Notes: generated by a model not told the origin, from the letters alone. 64,000 bases of DNA from Bacteroidota bacterium (GCA_947460175.1 CANHGW010000004.1:1-64000), one strand, 5' to 3'. Shown: positions 52,909-62,856, counted from the stretch's first letter. Made by a program: numbers and translations.

Positions 52909-55900
52909 ATGTCAGATAATACTTATAATATACTCAAACACCTTCATTTACCTACACTAGAGTCTGAAATATTAGCTCGCTGGAAGGAAGAAAATACATT
53001 TGAAAAAAGCGTTCAACATCGTGAGGGCAAGGAATCCTTTGTTTTTTACGAAGGACCACCAAGTGCCAATGGTATGCCGGGCATACATCACGTAATTTCA
53101 AGAACAATCAAAGATTTGTTTTGTAGGTATAAAACCATGAAAGGATTTCAAGTAAATCGCAAAGCTGGTTGGGATACACATGGTTTACCCGTAGAATTGG
53201 GTGTTGAAAAAGAACTTGGTATAACCAAAGAAGATATAGGAAAAAAAATATCGGTAGAAGAATATAATCAAAAATGTAGAGAAGCAGTTGGTCGATTTAA
53301 AGACAAGTGGGATGACATAACCGAAAAAATGGGTTATTGGGTAGACTTATCCGACCCTTATGTAACTTACGAAAATGACTATATTGAATCCTTGTGGTGG
53401 TGCCTTAAAACACTTCATACAAAAGGATATTTATATAAAAGCGTATCCATACAGCCATATTCCCCTGCAGCAGGTACAGGACTTAGTTCTCATGAATTGA
53501 ATCAACCAGGATGCTATAAGGACGTAAAAGATACAAGCGCAACAGTGTTGTTTAAGTTGGCAGAAGTCAGCAAACAATCGGCACAGAAACAGGAATTGGT
53601 AAATTCAATCAAATCTCTACTTCCAACTGACAACGTACAACTCTACTTCATGGCTTGGACGACAACTCCATGGACATTGCCATCCAATCTAGGTTTAACT
53701 GTAGGCCCCAATATCAATTATTGTTTAGTCAAAACATTCAATCCTTACACGCACGAATTGCAATTTGTAATACTTGCCGAAAATTTAATATCTAAGTATT
53801 TCAAAACAGAGGCAGAAGACGGTGATTTTGAGATTTATACAGCTGAGACTAAACTAATTCCCTATCAAGTACTGGGTCTTTACAAAGGAACCGAACTAGA
53901 AGGACTTCAATACGAACAATTATTACCATTTGAATCCAATTCCCTTGAAAAAATAAATGAGCAAACTCCAGATGCCAAACCATTCAGAGTTATATGTGGT
54001 GATTTTGTTACTACAGAAGATGGAACGGGTATCGTACATACTGCACCTGCATTCGGAGCAGATGATTACAAAGTAGGACAAAAAAACAATTTAGGCATCA
54101 TCACACTCGTAGATCGTGAAGGAAAATTTATAGATGGAACTGGAGAATACACTGGTCGATATGTAAAAAACTACAAAGACCAAAAAGATTATCAAGATGT
54201 CAATGTAGATATATCTATCGAATTGAAAAAAAGAGGTCAAGCCTTTAAAGTAGAAAAATACGAACACTCTTATCCGCATTGTTGGCGTACCGACAAACCA
54301 ATTATTTATTATCCATTAGATGCCTGGTTCATACGTACAACTGCTGTAAAAGACAGAATGGTAGAGTTAAATGCAACCATCAATTGGAAGCCAAAAGCAA
54401 CTGGTGAAGGTCGATTTGGCAATTGGCTCGAAAACATGGTAGATTGGAACTTAAGTCGAAGTCGATATTGGGGTACTCCATTACCAGTATGGCGTAGTGA
54501 AGATGGAACAGAAGAAGTTTGCTGTGGTAGCATTGAAGAAATAAAATCAATGATGCATGAAGAAAGTCCTGAAAAGGATTTGAAAGATGTACACAAACCA
54601 TATATTGATAATGTAATTTTAAAGTCATCGACTGGTCAAAAAATGTATCGCGAACCAGACTTAATTGATGTTTGGTTTGATAGTGGAGCCATGCCTTATG
54701 CTCAATGGCATTATCCATTTGAAAAAGATTCTATCGACCCTTCATCAAAAGTAAAAGCATTCCCTGCCGACTTCATTGCAGAAGGTGTGGACCAAACGCG
54801 TGGGTGGTTTTATACATTACATGCATTAGGTGTTTTATTATTCGATTCTGTTGCTTACAAAACGGTCATTGCCAATGGATTTGTATTGGATAAAAATGGC
54901 AACAAAATGAGTAAACGACTAGGCAATGTCGTAGATCCATTTGCTACGATAGATCAATATGGTGCAGATGCTACTCGCTGGTATTTGGTTACCAATGCCT
55001 CTCCATGGGATAGCTTGAAATTTGATATAAAAGGCATTGAAGAATCTCAACGAAAACTATTCAATACACTTTATAACACTTATACATTCTTTGCTCTGTA
55101 TGCGAATGTTGATGGGTTTACATATAAAGAGCAATATATACCACTTAAAGACAAACCTGAGATTGATCGTTGGATTATTTCATCGTTGAATACGCTGATA
55201 GGTAAGGTAGAAGAATACATGGACGATTACGAACCTACAAAAGCAGGAAGAGCTATTGATGAATTTGTGGATGAACACTTAAGTAATTGGTATGTAAGAT
55301 TATGCCGTCGTAGATTCTGGAAAGGAGAATACGAATTTGACAAAATATGTGCTTATCAAACCTTGTATGAATGTTTGGAGGTATTATCTAAACTTATCGC
55401 GCCTATATCTCCTTTCTTTAGTGATTGGTTATATACAAGCTTAAATAAGGTAACAGGAAGAGAATCATCAATTTCAGTTCACCTAACTGATTTCCCACAC
55501 ATCATACTTGATGATATTGATCAAAATCTTGAGCATCGAATGCAATTGGCTCAAGATGCCTGTTCTCTTTTACTTTCTTTGCGCAAAAAAGCTAATATCA
55601 AAGTAAGACAGCCTTTACAAAAAGCGATTATTCCTATCATGGATGAATCTGTTAAAAATCATATTACAGCAGTTGAATCTATAATTAAAAGCGAGGTCAA
55701 TATCAAAGAAATAGAATATATAAGTGCGGACAACAATCTAATCAAGAAAAAAATAAAGGCAAATTTCAAGACCTTAGGAAGCCGATTAGGCGGCAAAATG
55801 AAATCAGCTGCTGCTCTTATTGCCCAATTCACTCCTTCAGAAATCAATGAATTAGAAAAAAATGGTCAATACAATTTGACTATAGATGAAGAGCAAGTTG

Positions 55901-56265
55901 AAATTTTCATATCAGATGTAGAAATTACATCCGATGATATCCCAGGCTTATTGGTAGCTAATAAAGGCGCTTTGACAGTTGCATTAGACATTACACTTAC
56001 TTCAGAATTAGAACAAGAAGGCCTTGCTAGAGAATTTGTAAATAAAATTCAGAAAATAAGAAAAGACAGTGATTTTGCTTTAACCGATCGTATCAATGTT
56101 ACTATTGAAGATACTGAATTGTTAAAAAACGCTGTAAATCATTTTAATTCCTATATTTGCACGGAAATTTTGGCTGACAGCATCAGTTTTTCTTCTGAAA
56201 TACAGAGTGGGACTGATATAGAGGTCAATGACAACATAATTAAAGTATTTATTTCTAAAACCTAA
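52909..56265 (+). CDS. ileS: Isoleucyl-tRNA synthetase
   Basis: Class I aminoacyl-tRNA synthetase, 1118 residues, cytoplasmic. The HIGH motif appears as GIHH (GPPSANGMPGIHHVISR) and KMSKS as KMSKR (NKMSKRLGNVVDPF). The editing domain carries the TTPWTLPSNL block and the DGTGIVHTAPAFGADD segment. The anticodon-binding domain follows (DRWIISSLNTLI), and the C-terminal extension has no four-Cys zinc site, as in the longer eukaryote-like IleS type. ATG 52909 (MSDNTYNIL) is right: the frame's upstream TTG lies inside the -7 box. The DksA-like gene begins 8 bp downstream, so they may share a transcript. Confidence 0.96.
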   Translation: MSDNTYNILKHLHLPTLESEILARWKEENTFEKSVQHREGKESFVFYEGPPSANGMPGIHHVISRTIKDLFCRYKTMKGFQVNRKAGWDTHGLPVELGVEKELGITKEDIGKKISVEEYNQKCREAVGRFKDKWDDITEKMGYWVDLSDPYVTYENDYIESLWWCLKTLHTKGYLYKSVSIQPYSPAAGTGLSSHELNQPGCYKDVKDTSATVLFKLAEVSKQSAQKQELVNSIKSLLPTDNVQLYFMAWTTTPWTLPSNLGLTVGPNINYCLVKTFNPYTHELQFVILAENLISKYFKTEAEDGDFEIYTAETKLIPYQVLGLYKGTELEGLQYEQLLPFESNSLEKINEQTPDAKPFRVICGDFVTTEDGTGIVHTAPAFGADDYKVGQKNNLGIITLVDREGKFIDGTGEYTGRYVKNYKDQKDYQDVNVDISIELKKRGQAFKVEKYEHSYPHCWRTDKPIIYYPLDAWFIRTTAVKDRMVELNATINWKPKATGEGRFGNWLENMVDWNLSRSRYWGTPLPVWRSEDGTEEVCCGSIEEIKSMMHEESPEKDLKDVHKPYIDNVILKSSTGQKMYREPDLIDVWFDSGAMPYAQWHYPFEKDSIDPSSKVKAFPADFIAEGVDQTRGWFYTLHALGVLLFDSVAYKTVIANGFVLDKNGNKMSKRLGNVVDPFATIDQYGADATRWYLVTNASPWDSLKFDIKGIEESQRKLFNTLYNTYTFFALYANVDGFTYKEQYIPLKDKPEIDRWIISSLNTLIGKVEEYMDDYEPTKAGRAIDEFVDEHLSNWYVRLCRRRFWKGEYEFDKICAYQTLYECLEVLSKLIAPISPFFSDWLYTSLNKVTGRESSISVHLTDFPHIILDDIDQNLEHRMQLAQDACSLLLSLRKKANIKVRQPLQKAIIPIMDESVKNHITAVESIIKSEVNIKEIEYISADNNLIKKKIKANFKTLGSRLGGKMKSAAALIAQFTPSEINELEKNGQYNLTIDEEQVEIFISDVEITSDDIPGLLVANKGALTVALDITLTSELEQEGLAREFVNKIQKIRKDSDFALTDRINVTIEDTELLKNAVNHFNSYICTEILADSISFSSEIQSGTDIEVNDNIIKVFISKT

Positions 56266-56273
56266 AAAACGCC

Positions 56274-57431
56274 ATGGCTACTAAAAAACCCGTTGCGAAA
56301 AATGCAAAACCTGCTCCTAAGAAAGCTGTTGCAAAAGCACCAGCTAAACCAGTTGCAAAAAAACCAGTTGCGAAAGCAGCTCCAAAACCTGCTCCTAAAA
56401 AAGTTGCAGCTAAACCCGCAGCTAAACCTGCACCTAAAAAAGCGGCTCCTAAAAAAGCAGCAAAACCTGTAGCTAAGCCTACAGCAAAACCTATGGCAAA
56501 AAAAGCAACACCCAAAGCCCCCGTAAAGGCAGTATCAAAAGCACCAGTGAAACCTGCTGCAAAAGCTCCAGTGAAACCGGCTCCAAAATCTCCAGCGAAA
56601 CCTGCTGCGAAACCTGCTGCAAAACCTGTAGCAAAACCTGTAGCAAAAGCACCAGAGAAACCTGTAGCGAAAGCTGCTGCAAAACCTGCTGCAAAACCTG
56701 TAGCAAAAGCACCAGAGAAACCTGTAGCGAAAGAAGTTGTAAAAAAAGAAACCCCTAAAGTTGAGCCTACTAGAAATACAACTACCACAACGACTAAATC
56801 GAGTGTGAACAAAGCAGGAAAAAAATCGGGCCCTACAAAAACAATTATAACAAGTTCTTTTAATAATTTACCTAAAAAATCAGATGTATTTAAAACGAAT
56901 ACATTTGGCACTCCTAATCTGAAAAATGATACAGGAAAGGTAATAGCACATAGAAAGACATCAGAATTGAAAAGAAAATCCGAAGACACTTTAGTAAAAA
57001 AATACGAACCAGAAAGTACAAGATCAATATTAGACATGGGCGATACAAAAGCAGGACCAAGCTACCGATATAGCGACGAAGATTTACAAGAATTCAGAGA
57101 ATTAATAATGAGAAAATTGGAAACAGCAAAAGCTGAATTACAATACCTCCAAGGTGTAATCATGCGTAAAGATGAAGGTGGCACAGAAGACACTGAAAAT
57201 AAATACCAAAACATGGAAGACGGAAGTGCTTCAATGGAGCGTGAGCAATTTACTCAATTGGCAAGTCGTCAAATAACCTTCATTAGCCATTTGGAACAAG
57301 CTATGGTAAGAATTGAAAACAAAACCTATGGCATCTGTCGTGAAACTGGTAAATTAATCGACAAAGCTCGTTTACGTGCCGTACCTCATGCTACATTAAG
57401 TATCGAAGCTAAAAATGCAAAGAAAAATTAA
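56274..57431 (+). CDS. DksA/TraR-like protein with a long histone-H1-like Lys/Ala/Pro arm
   Basis: A 385-residue fusion. Residues 1-160 are almost only Lys, Ala, Pro and Val in a repeating AKPAAKPVAKAP pattern, as in histone H1 or AlgP tails, and should bind DNA or RNA without a fixed fold. Residues 160-255 are a polar linker. Residues about 262-380 are the DksA/TraR coiled-coil and C4-type region (YSDEDLQEFRELIMRKLETA, YGICRETGKLIDKARLRAVP). Only the first zinc-site Cys remains; the other three positions are Thr, Ser and Ala, as in many Bacteroidota relatives. It probably binds RNA polymerase or the nucleoid. It sits between ileS and pssA. Confidence 0.88.
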   Translation: MATKKPVAKNAKPAPKKAVAKAPAKPVAKKPVAKAAPKPAPKKVAAKPAAKPAPKKAAPKKAAKPVAKPTAKPMAKKATPKAPVKAVSKAPVKPAAKAPVKPAPKSPAKPAAKPAAKPVAKPVAKAPEKPVAKAAAKPAAKPVAKAPEKPVAKEVVKKETPKVEPTRNTTTTTTKSSVNKAGKKSGPTKTIITSSFNNLPKKSDVFKTNTFGTPNLKNDTGKVIAHRKTSELKRKSEDTLVKKYEPESTRSILDMGDTKAGPSYRYSDEDLQEFRELIMRKLETAKAELQYLQGVIMRKDEGGTEDTENKYQNMEDGSASMEREQFTQLASRQITFISHLEQAMVRIENKTYGICRETGKLIDKARLRAVPHATLSIEAKNAKKN

Positions 57432-57455
57432 TTTTTAAACTTTCAAATCATATTT

Positions 57456-57486
57456 AAAAAGTCGACAGTTTGTCGACTTTTTTTTA
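57456..57486 (+). terminator. Rho-independent terminator
   Basis: AAAAAGTCGAC pairs with GTCGACTTTTT across AGTTT, with further T. It ends the ileS/DksA-like transcript. Confidence 0.88.
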
Positions 57487-57509
57487 TTTTCTTTAGCTTT
57501 TAGAAATTG

Positions 57510-57517
57510 TATATTTG
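57510..57517 (+). promoter_or_regulatory. -7 box of pssA
   Basis: TATATTTG matches TAnnTTTG, 12 bases before the pssA ATG at 57530. The upstream element at 19 bases is TTT, not TTG. Confidence 0.5.
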
Positions 57518-57529
57518 CTGATACTAATT

Positions 57530-58294
57530 ATGAAGCACCTTCCCAATATTCTTACACTAGGCAATTTATTTTGTGGCTGTATCGCAATCGCTTTTATTCT
57601 TAATTCAGAGCCCTTAAAAATTGATTTAGAGGGTGAACGAGCTTATTGGATTATTGGTAATACACAAGCTTATTATGGTAGCATCTTCATTATGATTGCA
57701 GGTATCCTAGATTTGTTTGATGGTATGGTAGCACGTTGGCTAGGAGTATCTTCTCCATTGGGAAAAGACCTAGATTCTTTAGCAGATGTTGTATCATTTG
57801 GGGTAGCTCCAAGTATGATTATAATGAAAATGCTCTGGGCCGGATGGATGCAATATCCTAATGCCATCGATATTTCAATGTTATCGATGAGTCCTGCTTT
57901 TTTAATAGCCTGCTTTGGAGCACTCCGATTAGCTCGATTTAATAATTCCCCAGCAACTACAACTTATTTTACTGGTGTTCCCATTCCAGCTATAGGGCTT
58001 ACTGTGGCTTCGTTTCCACTTATCAATTTATATAACCCTCTTGGCATAGGACTTTCAATGCAAAATCCATGGATTTTATATCTTATAATAGCTGTTTTGT
58101 GCTGGTTGATGGTAAGTAAAATCAAATTATTCACCTTAAAATTCAATCAGTTTTCTATAAAAAAGAATTGGGTACAAGTTGCTTGGATTGGCTTAACCCT
58201 TATTTCTTTACCCTTTTTAAAAATATTAGCGATCCCCTTTTCATTTTTACTTTACATCGCACTATCTTTCGCCCATAAACCATCAGAAGCATGA
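57530..58294 (+). CDS. pssA: CDP-diacylglycerol-serine O-phosphatidyltransferase
   Basis: Makes phosphatidylserine, the precursor of phosphatidylethanolamine, 254 residues, inner membrane. The CDP-alcohol phosphotransferase motif DG..AR...G...D..D is visible as DLFDGMVARWLGVSSPLGKD with LDSLAD following. There are about seven hydrophobic segments and the family start MKHLPNILTLGNLFCG. I use ATG 57530; the upstream TTG belongs to the -7 box. purS overlaps its end by 4 bp, a coupling without obvious pathway logic. Confidence 0.92.
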   Translation: MKHLPNILTLGNLFCGCIAIAFILNSEPLKIDLEGERAYWIIGNTQAYYGSIFIMIAGILDLFDGMVARWLGVSSPLGKDLDSLADVVSFGVAPSMIIMKMLWAGWMQYPNAIDISMLSMSPAFLIACFGALRLARFNNSPATTTYFTGVPIPAIGLTVASFPLINLYNPLGIGLSMQNPWILYLIIAVLCWLMVSKIKLFTLKFNQFSIKKNWVQVAWIGLTLISLPFLKILAIPFSFLLYIALSFAHKPSEA

Positions 58295-58536
58295 TTTTTA
58301 CAGCACACGTCAATATAATGCCATTAAAAGAACTTCTTGACCCGCAAGGAAAAGCAGTCAACGAAAGCCTTCATAGCCTAGGAATTCAGGCAATTCAAAA
58401 TGTACGCATTGGTAAACATATTACCTTATTCATAGAGGCCGAGACCAAAGAAGCAGCTCATACAATAGCTGACGAAGCCACTAAAAAAATGCTTTACAAT
58501 GCTGTAATGGAAAGTTATACAATTACCGTAGAGTAA
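58291..58536 (+). CDS. purS: Phosphoribosylformylglycinamidine synthase subunit PurS
   Basis: An 81-residue small subunit of the purine-pathway FGAM synthase (with PurL and PurQ). The family pattern is clear: LLDPQGKAVNESLHSLGI, then VRIGKHITLFIEA, matching the usual length of about 80. Its ATG overlaps the pssA stop (ATGA). purL and purQ are not in the window. It ends directly against the converging nadK gene. Confidence 0.88.
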   Translation: MIFTAHVNIMPLKELLDPQGKAVNESLHSLGIQAIQNVRIGKHITLFIEAETKEAAHTIADEATKKMLYNAVMESYTITVE

Positions 58537-59415
58537 TTAATTTCTGTGATCCACACCCCAATATAATTTTGTTCGAAGGGTATTCAAAAAATTTTGCCCT
58601 TCGAGACGAATCAAATTAATATGGAAATTTTCTTTTTTTACAGCTAGCGATACAGTACTATCAATAGTTTCAGATCGAGCATCTAAGGTGCATAAAAAAT
58701 GATCTGCTCTCCCTTCTATTTCAAATGAAATAATACTATTGTCTGAAATGATAATTGGACGCACATTTAAATTATGAGGTGCTACTGGTGTAATTACAAA
58801 GCTATTTGCCTGAGGAAAAATAACAGGACCTCCGCAACTCAGTGAATACCCTGTAGATCCAGTTGGTGTAGAAACTATTAAACCATCAGCCCAATAAGTG
58901 CACAAAAACTCTCCATTTAAGTAGGTATGAATTTTAATTAATGAAGAACTATCTTTTCGATGTATAGAAAATTCATTCAGTGCAAAAGGCGCATCTTGAA
59001 ACAATGGAATACTCGTATCTAAATGTATCAGGGTTCTAGGATCGAGTATATAAGCGCCCTTGATTAATGAATCAACCGCAAAACTGATTTCATCGGCCAC
59101 TGTACTAGCCAGAAAACCAAGTCGACCAAGATTAATACCAAGTATGGGAATATTTTTATCGCCAACATACTTTACAATATCAAGCATGGTGCCATCACCA
59201 CCAAGACTAAATACAAATTTAACTTTTGCACTGAGTGGCTGTATATCAGAAAACACTTCATACTTTAAAGGCATTTCTATTTTGGAATGAAGTCGATTCG
59301 CTAAATCTTCGTAGAAAACAGCTGTTATATTATTATCAACAAATAAGGTTACCAATTGCTGAAAAAGAGAAATATCTTCTTCATCAAATGTTCTGTTGTA
59401 AATAGCTATCTGCAT
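58537..59415 (-). CDS. nadK: NAD kinase
   Basis: Phosphorylates NAD+ to NADP+, 292 residues, cytoplasmic. The catalytic GGDGT motif is in FSLGGDGTMLDIVKYVG, followed by ILGINLGRLGFLA and the nucleotide-binding segment ADGLIVSTPTGSTGYSLSCGGPV. It is the last gene of a minus-strand run with an Omp85-like protein, a propeller protein and a lipoprotein, 3 bp after the Omp85-like stop. Confidence 0.95.
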   Translation of the reverse strand: MQIAIYNRTFDEEDISLFQQLVTLFVDNNITAVFYEDLANRLHSKIEMPLKYEVFSDIQPLSAKVKFVFSLGGDGTMLDIVKYVGDKNIPILGINLGRLGFLASTVADEISFAVDSLIKGAYILDPRTLIHLDTSIPLFQDAPFALNEFSIHRKDSSSLIKIHTYLNGEFLCTYWADGLIVSTPTGSTGYSLSCGGPVIFPQANSFVITPVAPHNLNVRPIIISDNSIISFEIEGRADHFLCTLDARSETIDSTVSLAVKKENFHINLIRLEGQNFLNTLRTKLYWGVDHRN

Positions 59416-59418
59416 GTG

Positions 59419-60870
59419 TTATTCTTTAGATCCGTGTAAAAATAAACCATTTTGCATTAAATGATTAAAACTATACTCAATTCTGAATTTAGCATAATAC
59501 GAAATTACAATATCCAAGCCTGCTCCATACCCATTTAAAAATCTATTGTTTAAAAAACTATTACCCGGAAATTGATTCTTTACATAGCCTACGTCATCAA
59601 ATACTTTTGCATATAATCGAACAGGGATATATTTTATAAATTTCACGATATTCTGTGATATTAATTTGTCCAACAACTTATATCTTAAATTGGATCTTAA
59701 AATGGCATAATGACTACCATCTATAACAAAATATTCATACCCACGTACATATTCGTTTTTGTATCCTAATGCCCTATTTGTAATATATGGTTGTTTATCA
59801 TCAAACGACAGTCGGCCTCTGAATACAAACGATGTAGAAAACGCATTGCTTAGCTTTTTATAATATGAAGTTTCATTGTAAATCATAAATTGGTTGATAT
59901 CTTTGTCAATACCAAGTCCTTTTTTGGAAATATTAATTCTGAAATCCATTCCATTCGTTGGGTATACCCTCACATCTGTATTGTTGTACTCGTAATTATA
60001 CATCAATTCAAAATAATTTACGCGCTTTTTCCCTCCTAAAAAATCTGGGTTTCGATCAAATAAACTCTGTGTGATTGAAAAAAAATTATAACTCAATTGC
60101 AATTCATGAATGGCTACATACTTTTTTCGAAATGTGGTTCCAAATCGTGCTTGAAATTTCTGATAAGGGTATTGTTCATTTGAATAGAATAATATTTTAT
60201 TTGAATCAGTCATGAAATTTATTTCACGACCAGTAGAATAACTTACGCCAAAATTTAATCCATGTTTTAATCCCTTATCAATATATGGAATACGATATCC
60301 AAGATTAAATACTTTATTGTACCCAACTTGGACAATAGCATTAATCCGTTCATTGCGCCCCCTGAAATTGAGTCTAGTCAATTCCAATCCAATATTCGTT
60401 CGATCTAACCTATGGTTCTCTTCCACCCACCATACATTAATATTTCGATCGGCTAATGAAAAGATAGGGCTTGGCAGCCAATACAATATCTCAGTAACAG
60501 TATATTCAATTTCTATACCACTCGAATCCCATCGATCAATACAATATTCGACTCTTGAAAATAATTGCAAATTTAAAATTCTACGTTTGTTAAATTCCAG
60601 CAAGGATTCCAACTCATCTGTATTGATTGAATCTCCAGATTGTATACTCATTTCACGTGCTATGATTTTATCTTTTGTTATCTTATTGCCATAAAAGACA
60701 ATGTTTTTAATAAATAGCTTTTGAGATTTCTCCTTATCTGATTGAGCATATGCCTTTTTACCACACATTGTCAGCACTATGAAAAACAACAACAAAAAAT
60801 ATAGTAGTCGATTCAGAAAAATAGATTTGATACAAAAATAAAGAACTCTCTGTGGATTATCTGTTTTCAT
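59419..60870 (-). CDS. Omp85/BamA-like outer-membrane protein with one POTRA domain
   Basis: A 483-residue outer-membrane protein. The signal peptide has a long basic start (LLYFLLLFFIVLTMCGKKAYAQ). One POTRA domain is visible at about residues 50-130 (LFIKNIVFYGNKITKDKII, RRILNLQLFSRVEYCID), then a beta-barrel of about 330 residues (FRGRNERINAIVQVGYN, YEYFVIDGSHYAILRSNLRYKL). The size fits the short surface-antigen (D15) variants. The ATG overlaps the upstream propeller gene by 14 bp. The cargo is unknown; the neighbouring propeller proteins are candidates. Confidence 0.83.
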   Translation of the reverse strand: MKTDNPQRVLYFCIKSIFLNRLLYFLLLFFIVLTMCGKKAYAQSDKEKSQKLFIKNIVFYGNKITKDKIIAREMSIQSGDSINTDELESLLEFNKRRILNLQLFSRVEYCIDRWDSSGIEIEYTVTEILYWLPSPIFSLADRNINVWWVEENHRLDRTNIGLELTRLNFRGRNERINAIVQVGYNKVFNLGYRIPYIDKGLKHGLNFGVSYSTGREINFMTDSNKILFYSNEQYPYQKFQARFGTTFRKKYVAIHELQLSYNFFSITQSLFDRNPDFLGGKKRVNYFELMYNYEYNNTDVRVYPTNGMDFRINISKKGLGIDKDINQFMIYNETSYYKKLSNAFSTSFVFRGRLSFDDKQPYITNRALGYKNEYVRGYEYFVIDGSHYAILRSNLRYKLLDKLISQNIVKFIKYIPVRLYAKVFDDVGYVKNQFPGNSFLNNRFLNGYGAGLDIVISYYAKFRIEYSFNHLMQNGLFLHGSKE

Positions 60871-61657
60871 TTAATTGATAAATATCCAATGATTCTTTTC
60901 TGAGTATATATACATTGTTACGTTCTGTTCTTACTTGTAAGATATCTTCTTGATTGGGTAATTTCAAAGTTGCTTCATTGAATGTTTGTGTATTATAGGA
61001 ATACAACAATGGATGCTTATAATACACCAAATAACGATTGATGTATTGTACCTCATTTGTAAGAAATGGAAATCCTGATTGATAAAATCCAAATTGATCA
61101 AACTTTTTTATACCCTGAATACTATCCACGATAAATAATGACCGGTCTTGCTCTACCATAAATACAGGATCAATATTTTCTTCTATTATATTTTTTAGCG
61201 TAGTAGTAAACCGTATAGAAGGCACATCGTCTATCTTCATCAATGTACCACTTACTGGTTCGTACAGCCATATATTCCCATCGGCAGAATTTGCAATGCA
61301 ATTCACATTAAACAAGCCTATTAACGGAAGTTTCAGGGTGCTTTTTTTCGTAAGTAATCGATCCAAAATTACTATTTGGCCATACTCAGAAAAATAAAGC
61401 AATACCCTCATAGGATTTGTTGCATCTATTTGCGTTATTTTTCCTTTTTTTATCTCATTAAAAAAGCCTGTACTATCTCCAATAGAATTGTATCTTATAA
61501 ATGAATTATCATCTCGAACAATATAAATATTCCCATTGGGGTCAGTTGAAAATAAAGTTGCTTTCACAGGTATAGAAAATTTCCATATCAGTGTATCATT
61601 CGAAAATGAGTTGAAAGAAAAAAATAGAAAGAAAAAAAACTGGATTAAAAATCTCAT
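60857..61657 (-). CDS. Exported propeller-like protein, unknown function
   Basis: A 266-residue secreted protein (signal MRFLIQFFFFLFFSFNSFS). Five short repeats have the look of beta-propeller strands (STDPNGNIYIVRDDNSFIRYN, GNIWLYEPVSGTLMKID, FMVEQDRSLFIVDSIQGIKKF). No enzyme motif is present. It overlaps the Omp85-like gene downstream by 14 bp, so the two are coupled and may act together at the outer membrane. Confidence 0.7.
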   Translation of the reverse strand: MRFLIQFFFFLFFSFNSFSNDTLIWKFSIPVKATLFSTDPNGNIYIVRDDNSFIRYNSIGDSTGFFNEIKKGKITQIDATNPMRVLLYFSEYGQIVILDRLLTKKSTLKLPLIGLFNVNCIANSADGNIWLYEPVSGTLMKIDDVPSIRFTTTLKNIIEENIDPVFMVEQDRSLFIVDSIQGIKKFDQFGFYQSGFPFLTNEVQYINRYLVYYKHPLLYSYNTQTFNEATLKLPNQEDILQVRTERNNVYILRKESLDIYQLNENR

Positions 61658-61678
61658 AATTACTAAACGTAATTCTGA

Positions 61679-62707
61679 CTATCTTAGTGTAGAGTATGTT
61701 CCACTTCTTGTAAGCTTCCAGTCCAACCCATTGGTCTCACTGATATACAATCCATGATCGGTAGCACAGAATTGATAATAGCGAGCTACATCTGTACGAT
61801 ATACTACACGTTTCCCTTCTACATAACTTACTTTAGCATACCATGGTATACCTGCACTTGTTGACGAAAAATTAGTAGCATTCATTCTGTATAATCCACC
61901 ACTGTCAATACCTACATAAAAGGCTTCCGTTCCGAAAGCTTGATTACCAAACAATAATTTGTGACGCTTTGGAATACCTGGTACTGCAGCCCAATCAGCA
62001 CCATTATTGGTACTATACTGCACACCATACTTACCAAAGAAATCAATAGCAATCAATGTATCATGTGAATGTGAGAAATACCAAGTAGTGTCACGAGGCA
62101 AATCGTTAACATTATCAGCCAACATATTTTTCCATGATGCTCCTGGAGCTTTATAGAAATGCAAACTAGAATCATACATTAAAAAAAGTGTACCATTATC
62201 TAATTGAGTAATGGATGTTGGTGGTTTTGCTGGTGGCATGGCCGTATTCGTAACATCCCAATCCGTTTCAGCTGTAAATGTGTAACCCAAATCGGTACTA
62301 ACTTCTAAACCAGTTTTTGTACACAAATAAACTTTTTTAGCACTCTTATCGTATAAAGCTGAATTAGGATAATAATATTTATAAAATTCATCAATGAAAT
62401 CAAGTGCATGATCATTACTGATTGGAAATGACAATCCATTGTCACGACTTGTATAAAAATTATGTTTCAGATACATGATATTAGTATCTGCAACTACTAC
62501 CTGTCGAATACAAGAATTATCAGTTGGAAACCATGTATTGAAATACAAGGATTCATTGGTTTTATGCAAGGTACCATTGTATCCTCCAATGAAAAGCACA
62601 TAAGGTGTTTTCACAGTAGATGAATTGTCAATCTGATTATATTTTTCACAACTGCTCATACCAAGCATCACGACAACAGCCATCAATAAAGTAATTCGAA
62701 TCTTCAT
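61679..62707 (-). CDS. Lipoprotein with BNR/sialidase-type propeller repeats
   Basis: A 342-residue lipoprotein (signal MKIRITLLMAVVVMLGMSSCEKYNQ). The body has repeated Asp-box-like turns (YTSRDNGLSFPISNDHAL, VSTDLGYTFTAETDWDV, YSTNNGADWAAVPGIPKR, ISETNGLDWKLTRSGT). This repeat class folds as a propeller and often marks surface binding proteins; sialidase catalytic residues are not apparent. It is first in the minus-strand run that leads to nadK. It has no recognisable promoter box. Confidence 0.78.
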   Translation of the reverse strand: MKIRITLLMAVVVMLGMSSCEKYNQIDNSSTVKTPYVLFIGGYNGTLHKTNESLYFNTWFPTDNSCIRQVVVADTNIMYLKHNFYTSRDNGLSFPISNDHALDFIDEFYKYYYPNSALYDKSAKKVYLCTKTGLEVSTDLGYTFTAETDWDVTNTAMPPAKPPTSITQLDNGTLFLMYDSSLHFYKAPGASWKNMLADNVNDLPRDTTWYFSHSHDTLIAIDFFGKYGVQYSTNNGADWAAVPGIPKRHKLLFGNQAFGTEAFYVGIDSGGLYRMNATNFSSTSAGIPWYAKVSYVEGKRVVYRTDVARYYQFCATDHGLYISETNGLDWKLTRSGTYSTLR

Positions 62708-62856
62708 GTTAGTCTATTAATTGTACAAATTAAGTAAAAAATAAGCATAAATACTATCTCTAATTAATATTTCAATTAGTTAAATATGCATACATTTACA
62801 TCTATTAGACGCTAATATACATTAAAACGTTAGAAAATCATTAAAAAAAGGAATAA

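Noticed and set aside
56255-57037. A 260-codon Gly/Ala/Phe-rich minus-strand frame opposite the DksA-like gene
   Set aside because: It is the antisense of the Lys/Ala/Pro repeats; the plus strand has the DksA-like domain and continues the operon.
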